Source: Closterium sp. NIES-65 (taxonomy: Eukaryota > Streptophyta > Zygnematophyceae > Desmidiales > Closteriaceae). Taken from it: a stretch of DNA of 64,000 bases. The position numbers were made by a program, and so were the translations under genes. Each line of letters opens with the position of its first letter. The first letter of the stretch is position 1. Below are positions 55,331 through 64,000 of this stretch, piece after piece. The notes under the pieces are model-generated. The model had not been told where the DNA came from, did not search any database, and saw only the letters and a list, made by a program, of their open reading frames with translations. The DNA is taken from assembly GCA_948144175.1 (NCBI GenBank), contig CANXME010000520.1, forward strand, positions 124,001-188,000, written 5' to 3'.

Positions 55331-57473
55331 GAGAGCTTACGACGAACACATTGCTCAACTAAACGCAAATCCGCACAGCAAGATAGTGCGCCTTAGACTT
55401 AGCTACCATCTCCAAGTTGAATCAGTCATTAAGATGTTCTAGAGAGTGAGAACCAAGAAAAAACGTCCAGCAGCCGCATGACTAGAATAGTGGAGGAAGT
55501 ACAAGCATTGAGGCATAGAAAGTTGGAGTTGGAGAATCCAAGAGAACCATGAGAGGGAAGGGGTTCTCCAAGAGCTAGGGAAGGATGGTAGGAACCTTCC
55601 TAGCAGCAAGGATGCAACCCTCATCATAAGTTCCTTGAGGTGTCACATGCAAAATCCAATCTAGTTGGATTTTGCGTAGGTGTTGCAACATTTGCAGCCC
55701 ATGTTAGAAACTTCTAGCCACCCCAATCCAAAAGTCAAAGTTGCCTTCCCTAACCACCCAACCAAAGATCCATTTATAGACATGTCCCAATTAATCACCC
55801 AAATTAGATATATCCTTAAAAGGTAGTATGGAATCCAAGTCTTGGAAATCTTGTAACTTGGGCGATCTTGGTTGGAATAAGGCGATCTTGGTATCGTTGG
55901 AAACAACACGGTAAACAAGAGCGATTGCAGCAGGTGTGGCTTGCAGGGTGTCTTTTTTTCCGTTCCCCCGCGTGATATTCCTTGGGATGCTCGACGCGTT
56001 CCAAAGGGGGAATGGTGAGGCTGGCTCAGTGGTCCTTGACCCCGTCACGCGGAGAGCTTGCTTCGTCAGGTGGTTCCCGAGCCAGCTCGGAAACTCAGAG
56101 CTGTGTCAGCCAGCTTCTCGCCCTGGACAGGCTTGCGAGCTCGGTTCCGGGCGGTCCAGTGCAGCATGCCGGCCCTGGCGTGCAGGGACCTCAGACCCCG
56201 GTAGCGCTACCGAGGCTGCTACCAGGCACAAGCCCTCGCTACCTAGTGAAATGTATTGGGAAATACTGCAACAATCTAGAGCTACAACATATCTGAAATT
56301 CGGAAAGTTTGTATTAGCGGGAGAGGAGGGTTGGCCACGCCCTCGCTTGGGCAATGCTGACGACTTGGCCGGACATACACGAGAAGTAGCGCAATGTTCA
56401 CAATGGGAGAGCTGCTCGACGAGCTTCGTCGAGTTGTAGGGGACCGCTGTGGTGTTGCTGTTGACTAAGGAGCTCGACAGGTGCAGATGAAAGGGCTGGA
56501 CGACGGGTGGGCCATCGACCAGGAGGAGCAGTTTGACCGGGAGGTCGACGGAGCAGTTCGTCGACCTGACAAGTGAGCAAAGGTCGATGAGGGGAGCTCG
56601 CCAACAACAGCCGACAGTTCTGGTCAACGGAGGGGTCCATCGACCACGGGGTAGCTCGTCAGAAGCTATGGTCGACCAGACGCACTTGGTGGTCGACCAA
56701 AGCACTTGGTGGTCAACCAGGTCGACCGGGTAACCTGCTCGACGAGTTCTGCAGAGGCACGCGAACGTCGTGAAGGTCGCGATGGGGCAGGCGACTTCGG
56801 GCTGGTATCCCAAAGCTGATGTGGCTCGTCAAGCGCAGACAGCAGTTGACAGATGCACAACGATGCAAGTCGGGCCAATCGTCTGTGCGCACTACTGCCA
56901 TTTACAGGTGCAACGCTGGACAGCCGCACTGCTGCAGCGGTGGCATGCCGTCGACCTGCAGTATTGGCAGGTCACCTTTCTGCAATGCTCGCGCGGCTTC
57001 TCTACACAACGCTAGCAGACTGTCGACCATGAAGTGGTGGCGGTCGACCAGGCTAGCTGCAGAGTTGCTAGGTGCCTGATGTAGTCATTTCTGTTATTGC
57101 TTCTTCATGCATTCTGTAATTTCAACTTTGCTAGTGGAAACTCTTGCCGATTTCTCCTGTGATTGTGCAAGCACTAAGGAACTAGGCAAAGCTAAGATCA
57201 CTCCTTGTAGTTCGTGCCAACCCCCCCGTAGTATAGCTTACTACTTTGTAGAGTGGCTTTCTGCATGATGCGGTGAGCGTGGACACCCCCGCAAATTACC
57301 TTCAGATAGGAGCCGAATTTAGCACCTACTAAGTCGTTCGTAGGACGGCAGCTGTTCTTGTCACCATGGTCGACCCCAGAGCTAATGCGGGCATTGTTAT
57401 GATATGAAACTCAATGAATTGATAGAAAATGTGAAGTACAACCTTAGATATAGCAAACCCTAATCATGCAAAG
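55331..57473. other. Unassigned non-coding region
   Basis: Open frames exist on both strands (the longest at 56106-56813 minus), but none shows a domain, motif or consistent codon pattern. The part 56390-57070 is rich in GTCGAC words. It may be decayed repeat sequence; I cannot assign it. Confidence 0.4.
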
Positions 57474-57646
57474 TGTGAGTATCTGATTCAAGAAATATAA
57501 ATATGTCAGAATGTTATCTTATGCTCTAGTCTGTAGTGGGGTGCTCTATAGCGAGTACAACCCTTCTAGGGTTTGCTATTTGTATCCCCCTTCTTGCTAG
57601 TGCAATCCTCTTCTCTTCTCTTCACATTCGTGTTCACTTCTTAACA

Positions 57647-57700
57647 TGCTATCAGAGCAGGTCGATCCCCTTGGATCGATCCTATGGGTGGGTTACCACC
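57647..57700 (+). promoter_or_regulatory. Primer-binding site and hairpin of L
   Basis: TGCTATCAGAGC (57647-57658), the initiator-Met-like site with one mismatch. Then a stem between 57660-57668 and 57673-57682 (TCGATCC with GGATCGA plus an outer GG/CC pair and one bulge) and the sequence GGGTGGG at 57686-57692. Confidence 0.78.
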
Positions 57701-57724
57701 TCCTCGCTTCCGCTGCAACTTTTT

Positions 57725-58110
57725 CTTCCCGCCGTGCGCCCCGAGGCGCGCGGCGGTTTTCTGCCCGCCGTGCGCCCCGAGGCGCGCGGCGGTTCTCTGC
57801 CCGCTGTGCGCCCCGAGGCGCGCGGTGGGCTTCTGCCCCGTCGTTCGCCGCGTCGCCCTCTGGAGGCGCCGCGACGGGCGACGGGGATCCGTCGCGGCCC
57901 CGCTGCCCGACTTTGCGGCCCCGCCGCCTCACGTCGCGGCCCCGCCGCCTCACTTTGCGGCCCCGCTGCCCCATTTCGCGGCCCTGCCACCCTACGTTCG
58001 CGGCCCCGCCGCCCCACTTCGCGGCCCCGCCGCCCTTTTGTTGCGGCCCTGCCGCCCCAACTTCGCGGCCCCGCCGCCCTACACCTGCGGCCCCGCCGCC
58101 CTACTTGCGC
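57725..58110 (+). repeat. Repeat leader of L
   Basis: Three units of about 36 bp (core CCGTGCGCCCCGAGGCGCGC, 57731-57835), then about twelve units of 16-22 bp with GCGGCCCCGCCGCC (57896-58110). Same position and style as the coding copies' leaders. Confidence 0.8.
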
Positions 58111-58820
58111 CCCGGCCCCTGGGGGAGGGGGGCGAGCGCCGCCATCCCACCCTGCCTACCCGCCATCCCACCCTGCCTGTGTTAGGGTTTGGGGGTGGTA
58201 AGTAGGGGGTGGCGAGTATGGGGGTGGCACTTCTTCATTCCTCCCTTTGCTCCTTCTCCTCCTTCGTCTCCCACTGCTGCAGCTGTCGCTGAGGGGGGTG
58301 GATGTGTGGGAGACTGGGGTTTAGGGTTTAAGGGGGGTGCGTGGGAGTGGAGCTAGCGGTGTAGCAGCGGGTGTGTGCCAGGGGGAGTGGGATAGTTTGG
58401 GGAAGCTGCATGGAGGTTGCCGTCGTGTCGCCAGCAGCACCTGTATTCCGGGGACTTCGCCCGGTAGCCCACTCGTAGCCAGCTGTGCCAGCCGCCCGTG
58501 GGTCCGTTGCTCGTCTGCCGCTACTTTAGCCGCGGGCCCAGTTACTCCAGTATTCCGGGGGCTTCGCCCGGTAGCCGCTGTGCCAGTGTGCCTCCTGTTG
58601 CCCGTGTGTCTGCAGCTTCAGCCGTCGCCTCCTATCTCCTCTCCTCTCACTCTCTCTCCTCCTCCTCACTTGCCCGTTGTGACTACCACTAGCTTTGCTC
58701 ATAATTGTGAACTTTAAACTATTGCTTCTTGAACTTGTGCTCAGAATGTGTGGTGACATTGTGATCCACCCTGAGCTTGTACTGCTTTGTTTGCTCAGCT
58801 AATTACACCCCACTTTGGCT

Positions 58821-58829
58821 ATGGGGGTG
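58821..58829 (+). promoter_or_regulatory. Polypurine tract of L
   Basis: ATGGGGGTG before the 3' LTR. The upstream partner reads CACCCCA instead of CTCCCCCA, which still pairs. Confidence 0.8.
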
Positions 58830-59290
58830 TGTCAGAATGTTATCTTATGCTCTAGCCAGTAGTGGGGTACTCTATAGCGAGTACAACCCTTCTAGAGTTT
58901 GCTATTTGTATCCCCCTTCTTGCTAGTGCAATCCTCTTCTCTTCTCTTCACATTCGTGTTCACTTCTTATCAAAATATATTGAATGATTCACATGGGTAC
59001 AAGGTAATGCTATATATAGGCTTAACACAAAGGTAGTAACCCAGGTGTTGATGCACGGTTTCCCGAGTCTCGAAGCGTCCCGAACGGGTCCATCCAGAAT
59101 TCGGTAGAAGGAAATTTGGTGGCAACCAAAAAGCCTAGAATTCGGTGCACTCAACCTAGTTCGGTGCCTGAGACTATAACAACCATAGTAAAAGCAACAA
59201 ACATAGGAAATCAAGCAAAAGCATGCAAAATAACGCGTAATAAAGAAGAATCAAGCAAGTAAACTCTAGCAAAGCCGTCGTACTCTCACA

Positions 59291-59477
59291 CGTCCCCCCC
59301 TCAAAGTTGGGTGGTGTGAGATACACCCTGTATGACAAGATAGTCCTTGATAGCACAGCGTGCGTTGCCCATAAAAGCTTCTGCAACCCAACTGTCCTTC
59401 GATGGGTCATATCTCTTTCAGGGTATCAGGAACTCAAGCGTGTAGCCACGTTTGTGTTGATGAGCGAGCACTCGTTC
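59291..59477 (-). pseudogene. Gypsy J chromodomain end and polypurine tract
   Basis: On the minus strand this is the C-terminal ~55 residues of a G-like chromovirus pol (YDP, SWVAEA, the GNAR region, GVSH) with stops, followed by the polypurine tract at 59291-59302. The upstream part of J is displaced by element K and lies outside the window. Confidence 0.75.
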
Positions 59478-59491
59478 TGTCAGAACATTAT

Positions 59492-60481
59492 AGCTGTACT
59501 TGCTTTGCGATACGGTAGATGAAGTTTCTCTCTTTGACTTTGTCTCTGGCGTTGTACCTGCCCCTTCTGCTGATGCTGACCCCACTATGCGCTCCAAGTG
59601 GGCCTCACGCGATGCTGCTGCACGTCTTGCTGTGCGTCGCCACCTCCCTTCCTCCGAGCGCGCACACTTTAGTCAGTGCAAGACCGCTCAGGCCTTGTAC
59701 GACGCTGTAGTTGCGCGCTACTCCTCCCCTTCCTCTGCTACACTGAGCCGCCTCATGCTACCGTACCTCTTCCCTGACCTTGCTGCCTTTCCTACAGTCC
59801 CTGACCTCTTTACCCACCTTCGCGCTAGTGACACTCGCTACCGAGCTGCGCTTCCTGCTGCCTTCTGTGTCGAAAACCCCCCTCCCATGTACATCACCCT
59901 CTACTTTCTAGTCACCCGTCTCCTTGAGTCCCTTCGTGCTGTTAGGGACCAGTTTCTCTCTTTGTGTGTCCCACCACCCTCACTGTCGACCTCCTCGAGA
60001 AGTCCCTGCTAGCGGCCGAGAAGAGCATAGTCGCTGTAGGGGCCTCTCGTGGTGACCCCCGCACCCCCATCTTTGAGGGGTGTTCTCCTTCCCCCCTGTT
60101 ACCCTCTGTCGCCTCTGCTGCTGCGGCCGACCTCGTTGGTCTAGAGTCGGTCGGTGCGGCGTCTGCCCCCAGCGGTAGGCGCCGCTCTGGCAGGGGCAAG
60201 GGGGGCAAGGGAGCGGGTGGAGCTAGCGGGGGCGGTAGCGGAGGAGGTGGGGGCGGCGGGGGAGTGGGGGTGGCGGTGGAGGTGGTGGCGGGGGTGGCGG
60301 GGGTGGAGGTACTAGTGGCAGCAGTGGAGGCGGAGGTGGCGGCGGAGGTGGCGGTGCAGGTGGCGGTGGGAGCGGCGGGGGTGAGGGTGGCGGTGGCGAC
60401 GGTGGCGTCGGAGGCAAGGGTGGCGGTGGTGGAGGTGGTCGGAGTGGCTCGTCCCAGCGGAGCAGCACTGGGGGTGGTCAG

Positions 60482-60515
<34 letters not shown>

Positions 60516-60668
60516 GCTCTCGCAACGTCCCCGCCCCTCAGCAGCTCCGTGAGTGGTACTCGCAGCGTCAGCGTGGTGGGGCGTTCGGTCCCTGCACCTA
60601 CGTCCTTCGCACCGGCGACCGCGCGGGTGAGCACTGTGGGGGCACCCACACCGCCCGCCGCTGCTTAG
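59492..60668 (+). pseudogene. Copia K Gag, 5' deleted and frameshifted
   Basis: Begins within the Gag domain (LYLLCDTVDEVSLFDF). One extra base near 59965 shifts the frame after QFLSL. The second frame (59964 on) carries the rest of the domain and then the polyglycine tract, which contains a further shift near 60265. The Cys-X13-Cys-X3-His-X4-Cys motif is still encoded at about 60594-60665. Confidence 0.85.
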
Positions 60669-63600
60669 CCCGCTTGACCGACGCTTGGCGCCAGCAGTTT
60701 CCGGAGGCCTCTGAGATCCCCCGCTGGGGAGAGCTGTCTAGGGCTGGTGTAGCCATCTTTGATCTTGACTTTGAAGCTATCCTTGCTACCATGTATGCTG
60801 TGACAGTTAGTGATGAGGGTGACTGTTACCGGTGTTTCCCGCCCGACCCGGGCATTGGTACTGCTGCGTCAGGTGCCAATGAGGCTGCTGCTCTAGGTGC
60901 CAGTGCGTCTATGCTCTCAGGTACTAGTGAGTCTGCACTCTCAGGTACTGTGTCGGCTTCGGTCTCTCACACCTTCACCCTTGACTCTGGGGCGTCTTGC
61001 TCCTTCTTTCGGGACCGCACCACTCTCACGCCGCTTAGTCGACCGGTTGCGGTGTCCCTGGCTGACCCCTCTGGGGGTCCTGCCCTGTCTCGTTTCTCCA
61101 CAGTCCTCCCGTGTCCGGCGGCTCCCTCTGGCACCCTGACTGGTCTCTACCTCCCCTCGTTCTCTACAAACCTGGTGAGTGGTGCTGACCTACAGGATGT
61201 GGGTGTCCATCAGTTCACTCCTGCTCGTCAGCGGGTGACACACTGCACAGAGGCTAGCACAGGTCGCCACATGGCTACGTTTACACGTCAGCCAGGGTCG
61301 AGCCTGTACACACTGACCACTGCTTCTCCTCCCGGTGCTGAGTCTGGTAGAGTCCCTTCGTCTGGTCAGGTGTTTGCTGCTGCGTCCAGGTCTGGTCCTG
61401 AGTCTGCCCCCTGTTCGTGTCGCCGTCTGTCTCACGAGACTCTCCTCTGGCACCACCGCCTTGGCCACCCCTCTCTGCTTCGGCTCAGAGGCATGGCCTC
61501 TCGTCTTCTTGTGTCTGGTCTCCCCCGGTCCCTCCCTCCCCTTCCTCAGGGCCCTGGCCCTGCCTGTGTAACCTGTGTCGAGGGGCGCCAGCGTGCTGCC
61601 CCTCACTCCTCCCAGTTTCCTCCGACAGAGGCTCCGTTGCAGACGCTTCACATGGACGTGTGGGGCCCTGCCCGCGTCCGTGGACTCGGTCACGAGCGCT
61701 GCTTCCTGTTGGTGGTTGACGACTACTCGCGTTACACCACAGTCTTCCCCTTGCGCAGCAAGGGCGATGTCACTGGGGTGCTGATCGACTGGATCCGCGC
61801 AGCTCGTCTCCAGCTCAGGCAGAGCTTGGCTCGGACTTTCGTGTATTGCGTCTGCACTCAGACAGAGGCGGAGAGTTCTCCTCTGGCCTTCTGCGTGCCT
61901 TCTGTCGTGCGGGAGGCATCCGCCAGACCTTCACGCTTCCGGACTCACCGCAGCAAAATGGGATTGCAGCGCGCCGCATTGGCATGGTCATGGACGTCGC
62001 TCGTACGTCTATGATGCATGCGGCTGCCCCCCATTTTCTGTGGCCGTTTGCGGTCAGGTACGCGGCGCATCAGATCAACCTCCACCCCAGGGTCTCCAGG
62101 CCGGAGACCTCTCCAGCCCTGAAGTGGACGGGGAAGGTTGGCAATGCGTCGGCGTTCCGGGTCTGGGGATCTCGGGCGTTTGTCCGCGACTTGTCTGCGG
62201 ACAAGCTGTCCCCTCGCGCTGCTCCCTGCGTCTTCCTGGGGTTCCCCCCCGACGCCCCTGGGTGGCAGTTCTACCACCCCACCTCTCGACGTGTTCTGTC
62301 CTCCCAGGACGTCACGTTCGACGAGTCGGTACCCTACTACCGCCTCTTCCCCTACCGCACTCCGTCCCTCCCCCCGCCCCCGCTCTTCTTGGTACCAGGT
62401 CCCCCCCCCGGTAGACCCCCTCCCCCCTCAGGGTCCTGCCCCTTCAGGTGTGTCCCAGGTAGACGCGGTCGAGCCTATCGAGGTCACTGGTGACTCTGGT
62501 GCTGCTGCGGGAGCTGAGCCTGGGGGTGCTGGGACTGGAGGTGCTGCGCCTGGGGGTGCTGAGCCTGGGGGTGCGGAGTCTGGGGGTGCTGAGCCTGGGG
62601 GTGCTGAGCAAGGGGGTGCTGAGCCTGGGGGTACTGAGTCTGGGGGTGCTGAGCCTGGGGTTGCTGGGCCTGGGGGTGCTGAGCTTGGGGGTGCTGAGAC
62701 TGGGGAAGCTCCGCCTGGAGGTGCTTTGCCTGAGAGTGCTGAGCCTGGAGGTTCTTCGCCTCGAGGTTCTCCGACTGGAGGTGCTTCGTCTCACTGAGAG
62801 CCACTTTCCCCATAGGAGCTGCGTGAGTGGTTTGCCCGGCGCTGGAGGCGTACTGCTGGTGCTGGAGGTTCTTCGGCTGCAGAGGGTGCTGCTGCCGCGC
62901 GTCCCGGAGGTGCTCGTGCTGTGGGTGCAGGAGCTGCTGGGCCTGAGGGTTCTCCTGGAGCTGGTGCTGCTGAGGGTGTTGGCGCTGAGACTTCTGCTGG
63001 CGGTCTGACAGGCAGTGCTCCTGGTGCTACTGGGTGTTCTGGAGCTATTGGAGGTGCTGCTGGAGGTACTGCTGGAGTGAGTACTCCTGCTGGGAGTACT
63101 GGTGCTGTCCCTGCTGTTTCTGGCGTCGCCACGCGGCCCCGAGCGTAGTTCGTTCCGCTCCTGCAGCAGGTTCTTGGTCTTACACCTTCTCCTGGTCCTC
63201 CTCCTCCTCCCTTAGAGGGTCCACAGCCTGTCCAGTCCCAGTCACTACAGCCTGCCTCCCCTTTGCCTGCTCCTTCTCCCTACGCTGGTCCGACTGGAGG
63301 TCTTACTGAGCGTTATGAGCGTGCTTCTCGTCCTGCGTCGCCTGTTTGTCCTGCACGCACTAGTGGTCGCGGTTCGCGTCCGCGTCCTCCTCCTGTCCCT
63401 GGCACGCACCGGATGTCTCTGCGTCCGTCCACTGCTCCTCTGCGTGCCCCTTTGCCTTCTCCTCCTGAGTCCTCTCTTCCTGCCCTTGCCGACCCGGAGT
63501 CGGACTCTCTTCGTGCTGCCAGTCCTACTGCCAGGCGTCTCCTTGCTACTGCTGTCACTGACCCTTCTTTCGTGTCTTCCGCTGCGTCTGCCCTTGTCAC

Positions 63601-64000
63601 AGAGCTCGTCGACTTTGCTGCGCGCTGTCGTCTAGACTACGCTGCTAGTCTTGTCGCTGAGTCTGAGTCTGCCTGTCCTCCGTCCGTCGGGGGTGAGTGT
63701 GCCCTTGGCACGGACGTCCTTGAGGACACGCAGGAGGAGGTCCAGTGTCTGGCCACCGCTTCACCTCATCTCACGTCTGTACTGCTCGCCCGTGAGGGAG
63801 ACTCGGATGCACTAGACATCCCGACTCCGCGCTCTTACGCGGAGGCGATAGAGGGTCCCTACTCCTCTCAGTGGCAGGCAGCTATGGATGCAGAGATGGC
63901 TTCCTGGAAGTCCACAGGCACCTACGTCGACGCTGTTCCCCCTCCTGGGGCGAACATCGTCAGTGGCATGTGGATTTTCAGGGTGAAGCGGCCGCCGGGT
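60669..64000 (+). pseudogene. Copia K pol, broken and partial
   Basis: Protease (DSG), the GAG-pre-integrase region and the integrase first Asp lie in one frame to about 61829, where a frameshift occurs. The next frame has HSDRGGEF but GIAARRIG, so the catalytic Glu is Ala. The Ala/Gly linker is shifted near 62400 and has TGA at 62795-62797, TAG at 62813-62815 and TAG near 63146. Reverse transcriptase begins near 63800 (PRSYAEAIEGPYSSQW, GMWIFRVKR) and is cut by the window end. Confidence 0.88.
62515..62760 (+). repeat. 15-bp minisatellite in the K linker
   Basis: About 16 units of GGTGCTGAGCCTGGG, the plus-strand counterpart of the array in A at 4268-4505. Confidence 0.85.

Larger units (their letters stand above)
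57504..58972 (+). mobile_element. Copia element L, non-autonomous and without coding sequence
   Basis: Two 143-bp LTRs (57504-57646, 58830-58972; five differences) with a perfect AAATA duplication (57499-57503, 58973-58977). The internal 1.18 kb has a primer site, leader repeats and the conserved 3' block with polypurine tract, but no gag or pol. It must have moved using proteins from other copies. Inserted in the LTR of gypsy J. Confidence 0.92.
57474..59290 (-). repeat. Gypsy J 3' LTR, split by element L
   Basis: Minus-orientation relative of the G LTR: 58978-59290 matches in order, including the ACCGAATT words and TATATATA, and starts TGTGAGAGTACGACGG on the minus strand at 59290. The remaining ~30 bp lie left of L, with a border near 57474 (TGTGAGTATCTGATTC) that is uncertain. 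Confidence 0.72.
59478..64000 (+). mobile_element. Copia element K, 5' deleted, runs off the window
   Basis: A plus-strand copia close to A. It starts with the first 18 bp of an F-type LTR (TGTCAGAACATTATAGCT) and passes directly into gag. The rest of the LTR, the primer site, the leader and the Gag N-terminus are deleted. It contains gag, protease, integrase, linker and the start of reverse transcriptase up to the window edge. Inserted in the pol of gypsy J. Confidence 0.88.

Noticed and set aside
56106..56813. 235-residue minus-strand open frame as a host gene
   Set aside because: No domain, no codon pattern, overlapping frames on the other strand, and adjacent decayed repeats.

Overview
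This 64 kb window is a nest of retrotransposons. I found no host protein gene, tRNA, rRNA, CRISPR array or bacterial-type operon. Ty1/copia and Ty3/gypsy chromovirus elements, initiator-Met-tRNA-like primer sites, 5-bp target duplications, a LINE remnant and a short inverted-repeat DNA element all indicate a nuclear eukaryotic genome of the green lineage. From memory only, the Gly-rich copia Gag resembles predicted proteins of streptophyte (charophyte) algae; a database search is needed to confirm this.

The elements are lettered here. (A) 1328-8762, minus strand, is the youngest and most complete copia: its 130-bp LTRs differ at one base, it has a CACTA duplication, and its gag-pol carries one in-frame TAG. 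(B) 10874-18297, minus copia, is inserted in (C) 9255-23419, plus copia with a TAAGT duplication. C itself splits the 3' end of an older minus copia, (Z) 9128-9236 plus 23425-~23614. Next come an inverted reverse-transcriptase fragment (N, 23615-24588) and the gag, leader and 5' LTR of another minus copia (Z', 24589-26346).

(G) 26347-32204 is a nearly complete plus-strand gypsy chromovirus. It abuts a second, decayed gypsy copy (H, pieces between 32205 and 42419). H is interrupted by minus copia F (33005-40410) and by a copia solo LTR (41220-41443). A minus copia of a different lineage (M, 42420-~51938) is split by minus copia E (43485-48312, TGGCC duplication). E has an in-frame deletion that fuses integrase to the end of reverse transcriptase. 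A decayed LINE lies at ~53300-55330 on the minus strand. The right end is a minus gypsy (J) carrying two insertions: L (57504-58972), a 1.47-kb copia with no coding sequence, in its LTR, and K (59478 to the window end), a plus copia missing its 5' part, in its pol.

All copia copies except M share one plan: a 109-143 bp LTR, a primer site, a hairpin followed by a GGGCCCAC box, a T-run, a long GC-rich repeat leader, Gag with a polyglycine tract and a Cys-His motif, then protease, integrase, an Ala/Gly/Pro repeat linker, reverse transcriptase and RNase H, a conserved 3' untranslated block, and a polypurine tract that can fold into a hairpin. Apart from A, every coding copy is clearly defective. 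The PBS-adjacent hairpin, which changes sequence between copies while keeping its pairing, is the most interesting under-described feature. I see no evidence for a new non-transposon system.
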